Shown piece by piece: positions 16,852-24,795 of a stretch of DNA of 64,000 nt (the first letter of the stretch is position 1; every line of letters starts with the position of its first letter). The DNA is from Fictibacillus marinisediminis (GTDB lineage Bacteria; Bacillota; Bacilli; Bacillales; Fictibacillaceae). The position numbers and the translations under genes were made by a program. The notes under the pieces are model-generated. The model ran no database searches. It had not been told where the DNA came from and saw only the letters and a program-made list of their open reading frames with translations. The stretch spans positions 62,001 to 126,000 of the forward strand of contig NZ_JAIWJX010000004.1 in the NCBI RefSeq assembly GCF_023149135.1, given 5' to 3'.

Positions 16852-17949
16852 ATGTATATTAGATACCCTGCAAATAAAATTAAGCAAATCGACATCTCAG
16901 AGCTAATTGACCAGATCTATTATTTAGATCCAGATGTAAAGAAGGTAGGAACTGAAAGAGGATACTTGACTATTCAATACGAAGGAATCAATGAGAGGAT
17001 TTTCTTAAAACAATTAGAGACACTCCTGAACAATAGGGAACGGACTATAAAAAAAATAAGGTTAGTTGATAACCTTATCCATCCTATTGTCGAAAATGAA
17101 CGGTCTCAAGCAGTAAATAAAGAAAGTATTTTCAAGTTGCATGAATGTATTAAGAAAATGCTTGATGAAATCAGTGAGAAATTTAATGGTACTCCAACAA
17201 GATATCCGGCTCTTATGGACAGTGATTTAATGCAAAGAAGCAAATATGCATTCCATTTTCCACAAAATGTTTATCGTATTGCTCAAATTAGGCATCAAAA
17301 AGAGCACTTAGATCAATACCGATTCAACATGGAAAAGGGTCTCAAAGTGGAAGAGCTATATGAGGTGAATTCATACTTTCTTCGACCTTGCCTTTGTTAT
17401 TTTGCTTATGATGAAAGAAAAGATCAGAGATTAGACAGTGATCTTGAAGTGATCCATAGTTATGGCTCGTGTTTTCGCCATGAACATGATAGGAAAATCA
17501 GTGCTCATCGTTCCCGTGATTTCACCATGTATGAAATTATTTATCTTGGGAGTAAGGAGAAGGTAGAAAGCCTAAGGAAAGAATTAATACAAGAAGTCTG
17601 GGAACTGTTCAATCGAATTGGCTTAAGAGGATATATTGAGACGGCAAATGACCCTTTCTTTATAAAAAATGACCGCAATCGGATTGCCTTTCAACGGGCC
17701 GCAGAAATGAAGTATGAATTAATCTTTTCACCAAATGAAGAACTCAGCTTTTCAATCGGTTCTTTCAATCTGGTAGGAGAGGTGTTGACAGAATCCTTCG
17801 GAATTAAAGGTGAATTGGGAGAAAATGTCCATTCAGGATGTACAGCTTTCGGCATAGATCGATGGGTTGAAGCCATTTTATATACCTTCGGTGATAAGAT
17901 GGAAAATTGGCCTACCTACCTTAGGGAGAGGATGGCTGATGGAAAGTAA
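16852..17949 (+). CDS. Amino acid:[carrier protein] ligase-like class II synthetase homologue
   Basis: A 365-residue relative of class II aminoacyl-tRNA synthetases without a tRNA-binding arm. Motif 2 is seen as SCFRHEHDRKISAHRSRDF near residue 205 and motif 3 as HSGCTAFGIDRWVEA near 327. Cysteines in LRPCLCYFAY and SGCTAFG match positions where amino acid:[carrier protein] ligases related to seryl-tRNA synthetase bind zinc. Such enzymes activate a small amino acid with ATP and load it on the phosphopantetheine of a carrier protein. Two carrier proteins lie downstream, fitting this role. It heads an 11-gene rightward operon. An actual tRNA-charging role is unlikely given the size and context. 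Confidence 0.82.
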   Translation: MYIRYPANKIKQIDISELIDQIYYLDPDVKKVGTERGYLTIQYEGINERIFLKQLETLLNNRERTIKKIRLVDNLIHPIVENERSQAVNKESIFKLHECIKKMLDEISEKFNGTPTRYPALMDSDLMQRSKYAFHFPQNVYRIAQIRHQKEHLDQYRFNMEKGLKVEELYEVNSYFLRPCLCYFAYDERKDQRLDSDLEVIHSYGSCFRHEHDRKISAHRSRDFTMYEIIYLGSKEKVESLRKELIQEVWELFNRIGLRGYIETANDPFFIKNDRNRIAFQRAAEMKYELIFSPNEELSFSIGSFNLVGEVLTESFGIKGELGENVHSGCTAFGIDRWVEAILYTFGDKMENWPTYLRERMADGK

Positions 17950-18979
17950 ATCCCTTGCTGTTCATAAAAATCCGGGGTTGTCTACAGAATGTTACCACAA
18001 TTGCAGGCTAAGTATTCTTATGGGTCAAGATAGATTATGGCCTTGGATATATAGTCACTTTACGAATTTAAAAATTTTAATAGAAAATCCTTTGCAGTTT
18101 CCCATGGTTCGATTTGAAGAACATCTTGAAATTTATTCAGAAATATTGGTCGAACAACCCTTAAAGAAAGTGTCTTCTTGGGTTGATTCAATAAAGAAGA
18201 ACATAGAGAATGATCGGTACACGCTTCTTTTTTTGAATTGGAGACATATAAAAGACTCAACGTATTTTAATGGAACTGAAGATATTATTCATGAGGCACT
18301 CCTTTATGGGTTCAACGAAAATGAGAAGGTGTTCCTCGGTCTTGGATTTGATGTAAATGGGAAGACCTTTGGAGAATTTAAATTGCCGTATAGTGAGTGT
18401 GACCAATATATCGAGAACATTTTAGAGGAGCATCTTCATCATAAACGCTGGTTCGCCTATTATGGATTCCCCATCTGCACCCTACATTTGAACCCTTCCT
18501 ATCAACCGCTATTTAATACAACCACTCTTTTCTTTGCGCTGGATCGTTCTAAGGCAATTTCAAAAGACGTTACAGCCAAGGGGGCATTTGCCAATGGTTA
18601 CTATGTTCCCTATTTCCTATCTTTATATTTTCAAAAGCTCGAGCAAGGCTTTTTCCTTCCAGATTCAGAATCTACCTTGTGGAACATTAATATTTACAAA
18701 ATGATCCAACATAAAAAATTCAATATCGATATGATGAATTTTATCGCAAAAGAATATCCAAACCATAAAGTGATCAAACGATTAATTGACTTCCATACTA
18801 ATTCTAAAAAAGAACTACTGAAGTTGAGAAGTTTATCTCTTAAATACCAAACAAACAAGAAGAGTGACATTCTTCGGGATATTAGTGACGGGTTTTTGAA
18901 AATATATGAAATCGAAAAACGGATCAATGCCATGTTTAAAGATTATTTAGTTAGACAAAAAGTGGATAAGTTTAGCTGA
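17939..18979 (+). CDS. BtrH-like acyltransferase 2
   Basis: A 346-residue protein starting at the ATG at 17939, inside the end of the ligase gene (11-base overlap), with GGGAGAGG upstream; the longer open frame starting at 17867 is not needed. The N-terminus has STECYHNCRLSIL, in the position of the active-site cysteine block of the BtrH family. EDIIHEALLYGFNENEKVFLG corresponds to the histidine-strand-turn block. The C-terminal third is helical and lysine rich. Translational coupling to the ligase supports transfer of the same aminoacyl group. The match is by pattern and remote. Confidence 0.65.
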   Translation: MESKSLAVHKNPGLSTECYHNCRLSILMGQDRLWPWIYSHFTNLKILIENPLQFPMVRFEEHLEIYSEILVEQPLKKVSSWVDSIKKNIENDRYTLLFLNWRHIKDSTYFNGTEDIIHEALLYGFNENEKVFLGLGFDVNGKTFGEFKLPYSECDQYIENILEEHLHHKRWFAYYGFPICTLHLNPSYQPLFNTTTLFFALDRSKAISKDVTAKGAFANGYYVPYFLSLYFQKLEQGFFLPDSESTLWNINIYKMIQHKKFNIDMMNFIAKEYPNHKVIKRLIDFHTNSKKELLKLRSLSLKYQTNKKSDILRDISDGFLKIYEIEKRINAMFKDYLVRQKVDKFS

Positions 18980-19033
18980 GAATACTCTGAATGCCACACC
19001 TATAATGAAAATGAAATTAAATGAAGAGAGGAA

Positions 19034-19273
19034 ATGAAAAGGATGTCAAATAACGAACAAATTATTATGAATTGTTTAAAAAAGGTCCTACACAATGTGG
19101 AGTTTGATCATGACAGCAATCTCTTGGAATTGGGTATTGATTCTATGACCTTTATTCGTCTAGTGGTAGAAATAGAAGATGAGTTTGATATTGAAATCGA
19201 AGATGAAGAAATCGTGCTCCAAAACTTCGAATCGATTCAGAGTATTGTCAAATTGGTTGAACGAAACTTATAA
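19034..19273 (+). CDS. Acyl/peptidyl carrier protein 1
   Basis: A 79-residue acidic carrier protein. The phosphopantetheine attachment site is ELGIDSMTF with the serine at residue 37, followed by the acidic helix VEIEDEFDIEIEDEE typical of type II carrier proteins. The ATG at 19034 sits close to AGAGAGG; an ATG at 19043 is an equally good start. It lies between two BtrH-like genes, downstream of the carrier-protein ligase, so it probably carries an aminoacyl thioester. A phosphopantetheinyl transferase is not in the window and would be supplied elsewhere. Confidence 0.9.
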   Translation: MKRMSNNEQIIMNCLKKVLHNVEFDHDSNLLELGIDSMTFIRLVVEIEDEFDIEIEDEEIVLQNFESIQSIVKLVERNL

Positions 19274-19300
19274 AATTGGTAGTGAAAGGAAGTTTGTTTG

Positions 19301-20272
19301 ATGTACTCAAAATCGATACAAGACTTTCTAACGAAACCCAAGGTGGTGGATTGGAGGTTCCCGGATAAAGATGGCTTTTGTGAAAGAACGCTCGACTGCA
19401 AACAGTTGGCTGTTAAAGAAGTTCTACGATGGCGTGAAGAAAAAAATCTCCTTCCTATCTTCCTAAATCCCTTCGATTGTTCCCACCAGAATCTTCAACT
19501 GAGGAGATCCGAACCTAATTTTAATCTTGGCTGGTCATTGCAAACAAAGCATTCGATTCCAAAGGATAAGATCATTCCAGAAATTCAAAGGTATATAAGC
19601 ATGAATGGCTATTGCTTGCTTTTTTACAGATCGTTTGAGACAACGTATTCCAGCTATTACAAAACTCATGATATTGTTCACTGGTCTCTGATTGTTAACG
19701 TGGATGAAGAGAAGCTCACCCTCATTGATGAAGCAGGACATCCTAGTTACTTTCAAGGTCATATGGGACAAGTAGGTTATGATGACTTCCGGTCCAACTG
19801 GATATGTGACTCAAACTTCGGGATAGGACAAGTTATTAAAAATGAGTTGGCGAGCACTGATTGGAATTCGGTTTGTTTTGAATTGATGAGATCGTCTGTC
19901 AAAAACATGACGACTCTGGGTGGTCTTGAGAACTTGAAGGAGTTCGTAGCCACATTACAAGGAACGAGCGCATCTACAATTGTTGAATACATTGAGACAC
20001 TGGAATTTGATATTCATTATTTCCGTAGGCTGCGAGAACTTTGGCTTTTGGCAGTAAATCGTGGAAGTATTCCAAAGCCGTATGTCAACCCGCTCTGGGT
20101 TGAAGAGTTGTTTTATTTATGCAAATGTTGGTCTCTCATTATGGGTGTTCTGATGAAGTGGAAAAGACAGCCTTCGAAGGATTATAAGAAAAAACTTGTG
20201 GATTATGTCACTCAAACCTATAAAAATGAAGAAAGGTTCTTTTTGGCTATGAAGCAATCACTAGGAGTGTAA
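19301..20272 (+). CDS. BtrH-like acyltransferase 3 (remote)
   Basis: A 323-residue protein; the ATG at 19301 follows AAAGGA, with an in-frame TTG one codon earlier. THDIVHWSLIVNVDEEKLTLIDEAG near residue 125 matches the histidine-strand-turn-aspartate block of BtrH-type acyltransferases. DYDDFRSNW-like helices and a helical C-terminal domain follow, as in its neighbours. The N-terminal NPFDCSHQNLQLRR may hold the active cysteine. Position next to a carrier protein supports an acyl-transfer role. Recognition is by arrangement of motifs, so confidence is moderate. Confidence 0.6.
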   Translation: MYSKSIQDFLTKPKVVDWRFPDKDGFCERTLDCKQLAVKEVLRWREEKNLLPIFLNPFDCSHQNLQLRRSEPNFNLGWSLQTKHSIPKDKIIPEIQRYISMNGYCLLFYRSFETTYSSYYKTHDIVHWSLIVNVDEEKLTLIDEAGHPSYFQGHMGQVGYDDFRSNWICDSNFGIGQVIKNELASTDWNSVCFELMRSSVKNMTTLGGLENLKEFVATLQGTSASTIVEYIETLEFDIHYFRRLRELWLLAVNRGSIPKPYVNPLWVEELFYLCKCWSLIMGVLMKWKRQPSKDYKKKLVDYVTQTYKNEERFFLAMKQSLGV

Positions 20273-20275
20273 GAA

Positions 20276-21376
20276 TTGCAGAATGTTGCTCATACGGCTG
20301 TCCATAAGTCTTTACAAGTCAAGCCTGGAGACAAGATCTATATTTATAGTATCGGTTGTTCAAACTTAGTAGACGAGATTATACAAAAGGTTCAGGAAGT
20401 AGGAGCCACTGTTTACTTGAATGAATATTCGATATCCAACTGGAAAACATTAGTGCAATTTAGTACGGCGAGAACCTATCGAGGTTTGCTAAAAAAAGAA
20501 TTACGTTTCCTCCAGGAGATGGATGGATTCATCGGGCTTACCATGGATGAAAACCTTTATGAATTAGAAGATTTTTCAGCAGAAAGCATCAAAATCTATT
20601 ATAAATACTTTTATGAACCTCTCTTACTTACTGCCCAGACCCTTTCAAAATGGTTGTTGCTACATCCACCTTCATCTGCGCTCTCCCAATTAAGCTGTCA
20701 ATCGCTTGATCAACTCAACCAGGTATTTGTTGATGCTGTTGGGCTATTGGAACATAGCAGCTATCAACCTCTTTTCAAAAAGATGATGGACATGATAAGG
20801 GATACCGATCAAGTCCATATCCTAACGCCATCAACGGACTTACTCTTTTCAATTAAAGGAATCCCTCCATCAATGTGTATGGGAACCCACAACCTACCAG
20901 GTGGGGAGGTGTTTACGGCCCCCATTCCTTCATCGGTCAATGGTTATATTACCTTTAATATTCCATTTCACTCGTTTGGCGTGGCATTTGAAACCATTCA
21001 ACTTTTTTATTCCAATGGATCACTCGATCATTATGTAACCAGTGATGATAACCGATTCAAACAAATTCTTCAATCCGATTCCGGTGCCAGTACATTCGGT
21101 GAATTTGGGATCGGGCTTAATCCTTTTATCGTAAGGCCTGTATACACCTCTGCGTATGATGAAAAGATGGCAGGAACCATCCACCTAGCTCTTGGGCAAT
21201 CGTATGAATCCTCCTATAACGGAAACGACTCTACTGTACATATGGATCTTGTCCTTTCTTTGTTAAAAGGAGACGGAGGAGGATGCCTTTTTTTTGATGA
21301 GGAACTCATTATTAAAGATGGTAAGATTGTTCATTCACATCTAAGAAGTTTGGTGCCACTCATTAACAAACGTTAG
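20276..21376 (+). CDS. M29-family metallo-aminopeptidase
   Basis: A 366-residue member of peptidase family M29 (AmpS/aminopeptidase T). The expected metal-ligand blocks are present: GGEVFTAP near residue 208, FGEFGIGLNP near 275, GTIHLALGQS near 300 and VHMDLV near 321. The N-terminus (VKPGDKIYIYSIGCSN) also fits. The start is TTG with an AGGAG site. M29 enzymes remove N-terminal amino acids. Inside a cluster with aminoacyl transferases it may trim a protecting aminoacyl group from a late intermediate or hydrolyse a misacylated product (inference). Confidence 0.85.
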   Translation: MQNVAHTAVHKSLQVKPGDKIYIYSIGCSNLVDEIIQKVQEVGATVYLNEYSISNWKTLVQFSTARTYRGLLKKELRFLQEMDGFIGLTMDENLYELEDFSAESIKIYYKYFYEPLLLTAQTLSKWLLLHPPSSALSQLSCQSLDQLNQVFVDAVGLLEHSSYQPLFKKMMDMIRDTDQVHILTPSTDLLFSIKGIPPSMCMGTHNLPGGEVFTAPIPSSVNGYITFNIPFHSFGVAFETIQLFYSNGSLDHYVTSDDNRFKQILQSDSGASTFGEFGIGLNPFIVRPVYTSAYDEKMAGTIHLALGQSYESSYNGNDSTVHMDLVLSLLKGDGGGCLFFDEELIIKDGKIVHSHLRSLVPLINKR

Positions 21377-21404
21377 TTCATTTTTGGAAGGCAGGTGGCT
21401 ATGA

Positions 21405-22553
21405 TTGGCCAACATTTTAATTAGCACCCAACGCTTGTTAGGTCATTTACTGCCAGGTATTAAGCTCGGAAAGGTATTAAAGGAAAAGGGACACCAAGTG
21501 GTAATGCTTGGTCATAGCAGTAATCATAAAATGATCTGCGAAGCAGGGTTAGAATTTATTGAAATAGGATGGGATAAGGTACCCAACCTTTACTTGTACG
21601 AATTTTATTCAGAAATTATATCGCAAATCGGAAACAAAAAGTTTGATCTATTCATTTGTGATTCAACGCAAAGTCCACCAGTTTATGTAGCAGAGAAAAT
21701 GAAAGTACCTTGGGTTAGCTTCCAGACAACGATCCCTTTACCAGAAGCATTTATGCCTGGAAGGGAAAGGGTAAACAGAAGACTTAGAGATGAGTATACA
21801 AATCATTTGAATACGCTTAGGCGTAAAATCGGCTTGCCTCTACTGGACAGTGAGTCATACCGAACGAGAGGTGATTTGGTCGGACTATCAAGTCAACTGC
21901 ACTTGATCATGGTTTATCCCGAATTGATTGATGAGAAGATCGCCGCTTATTTCCCTCCCAATAGTTATGTTGTTGGTAACATCAACTATCAAAAAAACAC
22001 GCTATCACCTGATATCAAAAGAACTCTTGCGACTCGTAAAACCAAAATTCTTGTTTGTACTTCCTCTATTCCAAGGTTGGAATATCGAGAAACCATGAAC
22101 CGTTATATCGAAACCGTCATTGATCTATTTGCTGATCATGCGGAAGTTCAACTCCTTATATCAGACACCCAAGAGTGGTGGGAGGAAGAGCTACCCCTAA
22201 ATGTAAATTGGATTCAGGAAACTCCTATTCATGACCAGCTCATCCCTTTCGTTGATCTTGTCATTACACATGGGGGCTGCGGTACCCTGCAGAATATTAT
22301 AAAAAGCGGTAAGCCAATGGTGATCATTCCGTTGGGAGGCGATCATGAGGTTTTAGGAGATAAATGTCGAAGGTTAGGAGTTGCAGAACTCATCTTTCCT
22401 CAGGATTTGACCCCTACTAGACTAGCTCAAGGTATAGAAGGAGCGATTGAAAATGCAAAATCAAGTCGATCGTTGGCATTAATGGAACAAACCAATCGTT
22501 ACCAACCAGAAGTTCGAAGTGCTGAACTGATTGAAGACATTATATTGAGGTGA
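21405..22553 (+). CDS. GT1 (MGT/UGT-type) glycosyltransferase
   Basis: A 382-residue GT-B glycosyltransferase. The N-terminal ILISTQRLLGHLLPGIKLGKVLKEKGHQ is the classic acceptor-domain opening. The nucleotide-sugar motif is VITHGGCGTLQNIIKSGKPM near residue 287, followed by IPLGGDHEVLG. Natural-product glycosyltransferases of this family use UDP- or dTDP-sugars, so the GalU-type enzyme at 28642 could feed it. The start is a TTG after GGAAGGCAGG; an ATG four bases upstream is out of frame. It is the second glycosyltransferase of the cluster, alongside the GT9 enzyme. Confidence 0.88.
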   Translation: MANILISTQRLLGHLLPGIKLGKVLKEKGHQVVMLGHSSNHKMICEAGLEFIEIGWDKVPNLYLYEFYSEIISQIGNKKFDLFICDSTQSPPVYVAEKMKVPWVSFQTTIPLPEAFMPGRERVNRRLRDEYTNHLNTLRRKIGLPLLDSESYRTRGDLVGLSSQLHLIMVYPELIDEKIAAYFPPNSYVVGNINYQKNTLSPDIKRTLATRKTKILVCTSSIPRLEYRETMNRYIETVIDLFADHAEVQLLISDTQEWWEEELPLNVNWIQETPIHDQLIPFVDLVITHGGCGTLQNIIKSGKPMVIIPLGGDHEVLGDKCRRLGVAELIFPQDLTPTRLAQGIEGAIENAKSSRSLALMEQTNRYQPEVRSAELIEDIILR

Positions 22554-22557
22554 AAAA

Positions 22558-22785
22558 ATGAGTATTGACCAATTTTTAGATTTAGTATCAGAGATTGTAG
22601 AGAAGGAAGAATTGGAACTAGACCAGTCGTTTGAGGAACTGGGGTTAGATTCAACCAATGTTATCGAACTGCTTATCGAATTCGAGATGGAATACGATGT
22701 GGACATTCTAGATGACAATTTAAATTTAGATGATATCCATACACTTAAGGATGCTTACGATTACTTATCTAATTTAATTGACTAA
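22558..22785 (+). CDS. Acyl/peptidyl carrier protein 2
   Basis: A 75-residue acidic carrier protein with the attachment motif ELGLDSTNV, serine at residue 32, and an acidic recognition helix (LLIEFEMEYDVDILDD). A GAGGTG site precedes the ATG. It differs clearly from carrier protein 1, so two acyl chains, or two stages of one chain, may be carried separately. The downstream PhyH and acyl-CoA dehydrogenase genes could act on its bound substrate. Confidence 0.9.
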   Translation: MSIDQFLDLVSEIVEKEELELDQSFEELGLDSTNVIELLIEFEMEYDVDILDDNLNLDDIHTLKDAYDYLSNLID

Positions 22786-22799
22786 TTGGGAGGAGTTCT

Positions 22800-23621
22800 A
22801 TGCCATTCTTAACAAATGAAGATCGTAAATTTTTTGAAGAGGAAGGATATTTTATCATCCGAAACGTCTACGATCAATTAGAAGTACAAAAGATAAATGA
22901 TTTATATCAGAAACTTTGGATTGATAAAGTTAAAAACGGTCTTATTCGCCAAGATCCTAAATTTCCTATGGAAAGTTTATTCCCTACCTTACACGAAATA
23001 CAGCGTGAAAACGAAGAATTGAAGACGTTTATGCTTGAAGAAAGAAATTTTGCGATTGCTGAAGAAATTCTTGGGAGTGAGCCGCTTCTTATTGGGACGA
23101 CTTGTTTTTTCAAGGCTCCCCAGACCAAAGCTCTTCCTTTTCATCAGGATAACGTAGACAACGGCTGTATACCTGACCGAAATGTCGCCCTTTGGGTTAG
23201 TTTAGATGGAAGTGATCCATCAAACGGCAGTCTATGTTTTATCCCTCGCTCTCATAAGAATGGGCTCTTCTCAATAAACCTTCCAGCTACTCATCCCTAT
23301 GGTGTACTTTCAACGAATGTTACAGGTGAGACGGGGATTGAAACTGAAGTCGTTCACATTGAAACAGATCCAGGTGATGTCGTGATCTTTGATGGTAATA
23401 CCATTCATGGATCGAACTCTAATAGCACTGACACTCGATTTAGACGATCATTTGCTATGCATTTTACAACCAAAACCGTCGAAAAAGTTTTTGCGAATTT
23501 CACCCACCTATACAATAAAAGTGGGGAAGTGGAACAAAGACCGGTTAACAAAAAACATGGGAAAATAAGAAGTCTCCTACTTCCACCGCGAATAATGGAA
23601 GAAGGGGATAAGATCTATTAA
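22800..23621 (+). CDS. PhyH-family Fe(II)/2-oxoglutarate dioxygenase, subfamily A
   Basis: A 273-residue PhyH-like enzyme. LPFHQDNVDNG near residue 114 carries the HxD pair; TDPGDVVIFDGNTIHGSN near 202 has the distal histidine; FRRSFAMHF carries the likely arginine. It shares the subfamily A layout (PxESLxPxxxxxxR, FF/YFKxPxTxALPxHQDN) with the genes at 12800 and 13577. A GGAGGAG site precedes the ATG. It sits between carrier protein 2 and an acyl-CoA dehydrogenase, so it might oxidise a carrier-bound acyl group, though free or sugar substrates are equally possible. Confidence 0.89.
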   Translation: MPFLTNEDRKFFEEEGYFIIRNVYDQLEVQKINDLYQKLWIDKVKNGLIRQDPKFPMESLFPTLHEIQRENEELKTFMLEERNFAIAEEILGSEPLLIGTTCFFKAPQTKALPFHQDNVDNGCIPDRNVALWVSLDGSDPSNGSLCFIPRSHKNGLFSINLPATHPYGVLSTNVTGETGIETEVVHIETDPGDVVIFDGNTIHGSNSNSTDTRFRRSFAMHFTTKTVEKVFANFTHLYNKSGEVEQRPVNKKHGKIRSLLLPPRIMEEGDKIY

Positions 23622-23635
23622 CTAGGGGATTATCT

Positions 23636-24787
23636 ATGAAAAATAGTGAAATGCAGGAAAAGTTAAATCATCTTAAGACATTTGATGAAAAAGACATCCA
23701 AGGAAAGATTCAATATTTAATTGATTATGACTTCCATCTTCTTACATTGAATTCGGATATTACACCACAGAAATTATTTTATTTTATCAGTACACTGTCT
23801 TCCATCTGTCACAATACGGCACTTTGTCTCGCTATGCACTTATACACGGTTTGGGGAATCCGACTCTTCAGCACCCGAAATGCGTTCACCGATCATTGTT
23901 TAGAACAAATAAAAGATCAAAAGAAATTGTTTGCCTCCTTGAATGAGCCCTCCCTTCATTTTATCCATTCTAAAAACTTTAAAGAAAAAGATTATAGCAT
24001 TACTGCTACGCCAGTAGAAGATGGTTATGTGGTAAACGGAATAAAGCGGTTCGTGTCCATGGAGCCGCTCGTTAATTATTTGCCTGTTTACTGCAGGATT
24101 AAAAACTATCAAGGTAATGATTATGGAATTATAACCATCATCATACCCAAGGAAACAGATGGAGTTAAAGTCAATCGGGATTGGGATTCCATTTCCATGG
24201 GCCCTTCTGAAAGCAACAGTGTATGTTTTGAAAATGTTTTTGTCCCTAAAGAAAATGTTATTCTAAATTCTGAGGTCTTTGTTAAGGAAACAGACGTATT
24301 AGGTTTGTTCTTCCGACTTGCGATATCTAGCGTTTATGTTGGGATAGGTGATAGTGCGTTACAATATGTGTCTCAGAAAATAAAATCTCAACGGATTCCC
24401 CACCATGACAAACCACTTGCTTTTTTCCCGGGTGCTCAGTTCAATGTCGCGGAAATGTTGATTCTAAATGAAACTGCAAAATCTCAAATTTTAGAATTAT
24501 GCCGTTCAATTGAAGGATACCTCTACAGCCCTAGATCATATGCAACCATGAAAGAACTGAAAAAGAAAAGCCTTATCACGAAGGAATATACGACTATATC
24601 CACCATAAAACTGGTTGAATATGCCTTGAAGACGGTTGGGGTTGGAGGCTTATCATCACGAAGTCCCTTAGCGAAATTATACCAAGATGTTGTGGCGGGT
24701 CCATTTCATCCCCCACAAAAAGATGTGCTCTATGAAATTATTGCAAAGGATTTCCTCGGAATATTACCTTATAAAAGTAGATGGTAG
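23636..24787 (+). CDS. Acyl-CoA dehydrogenase-like flavoprotein
   Basis: A 383-residue acyl-CoA dehydrogenase-fold protein. The order is an N-terminal helical domain, a middle beta domain (EDGYVVNGIKRFVSM, then SMGPSESNSVCFENVFVPKENV) and a C-terminal helical domain ending with KTVGVGGLSSRSPLAKLYQDVVAGPFHPP, which matches the family's FAD-side ending. It likely takes FAD. In antibiotic clusters such enzymes often desaturate or hydroxylate acyl groups held on carrier proteins, which fits carrier protein 2 two genes upstream. I cannot assign the catalytic base with certainty. Confidence 0.82.
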   Translation: MKNSEMQEKLNHLKTFDEKDIQGKIQYLIDYDFHLLTLNSDITPQKLFYFISTLSSICHNTALCLAMHLYTVWGIRLFSTRNAFTDHCLEQIKDQKKLFASLNEPSLHFIHSKNFKEKDYSITATPVEDGYVVNGIKRFVSMEPLVNYLPVYCRIKNYQGNDYGIITIIIPKETDGVKVNRDWDSISMGPSESNSVCFENVFVPKENVILNSEVFVKETDVLGLFFRLAISSVYVGIGDSALQYVSQKIKSQRIPHHDKPLAFFPGAQFNVAEMLILNETAKSQILELCRSIEGYLYSPRSYATMKELKKKSLITKEYTTISTIKLVEYALKTVGVGGLSSRSPLAKLYQDVVAGPFHPPQKDVLYEIIAKDFLGILPYKSRW

Positions 24788-24795
24788 GTGTGACT

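Noticed and set aside
16852..17949. Reading the class II homologue as a true seryl- or histidyl-tRNA synthetase
   Set aside because: It lacks the tRNA-binding extension and is shorter than those enzymes, and it sits with carrier proteins and acyltransferases in a biosynthetic operon.
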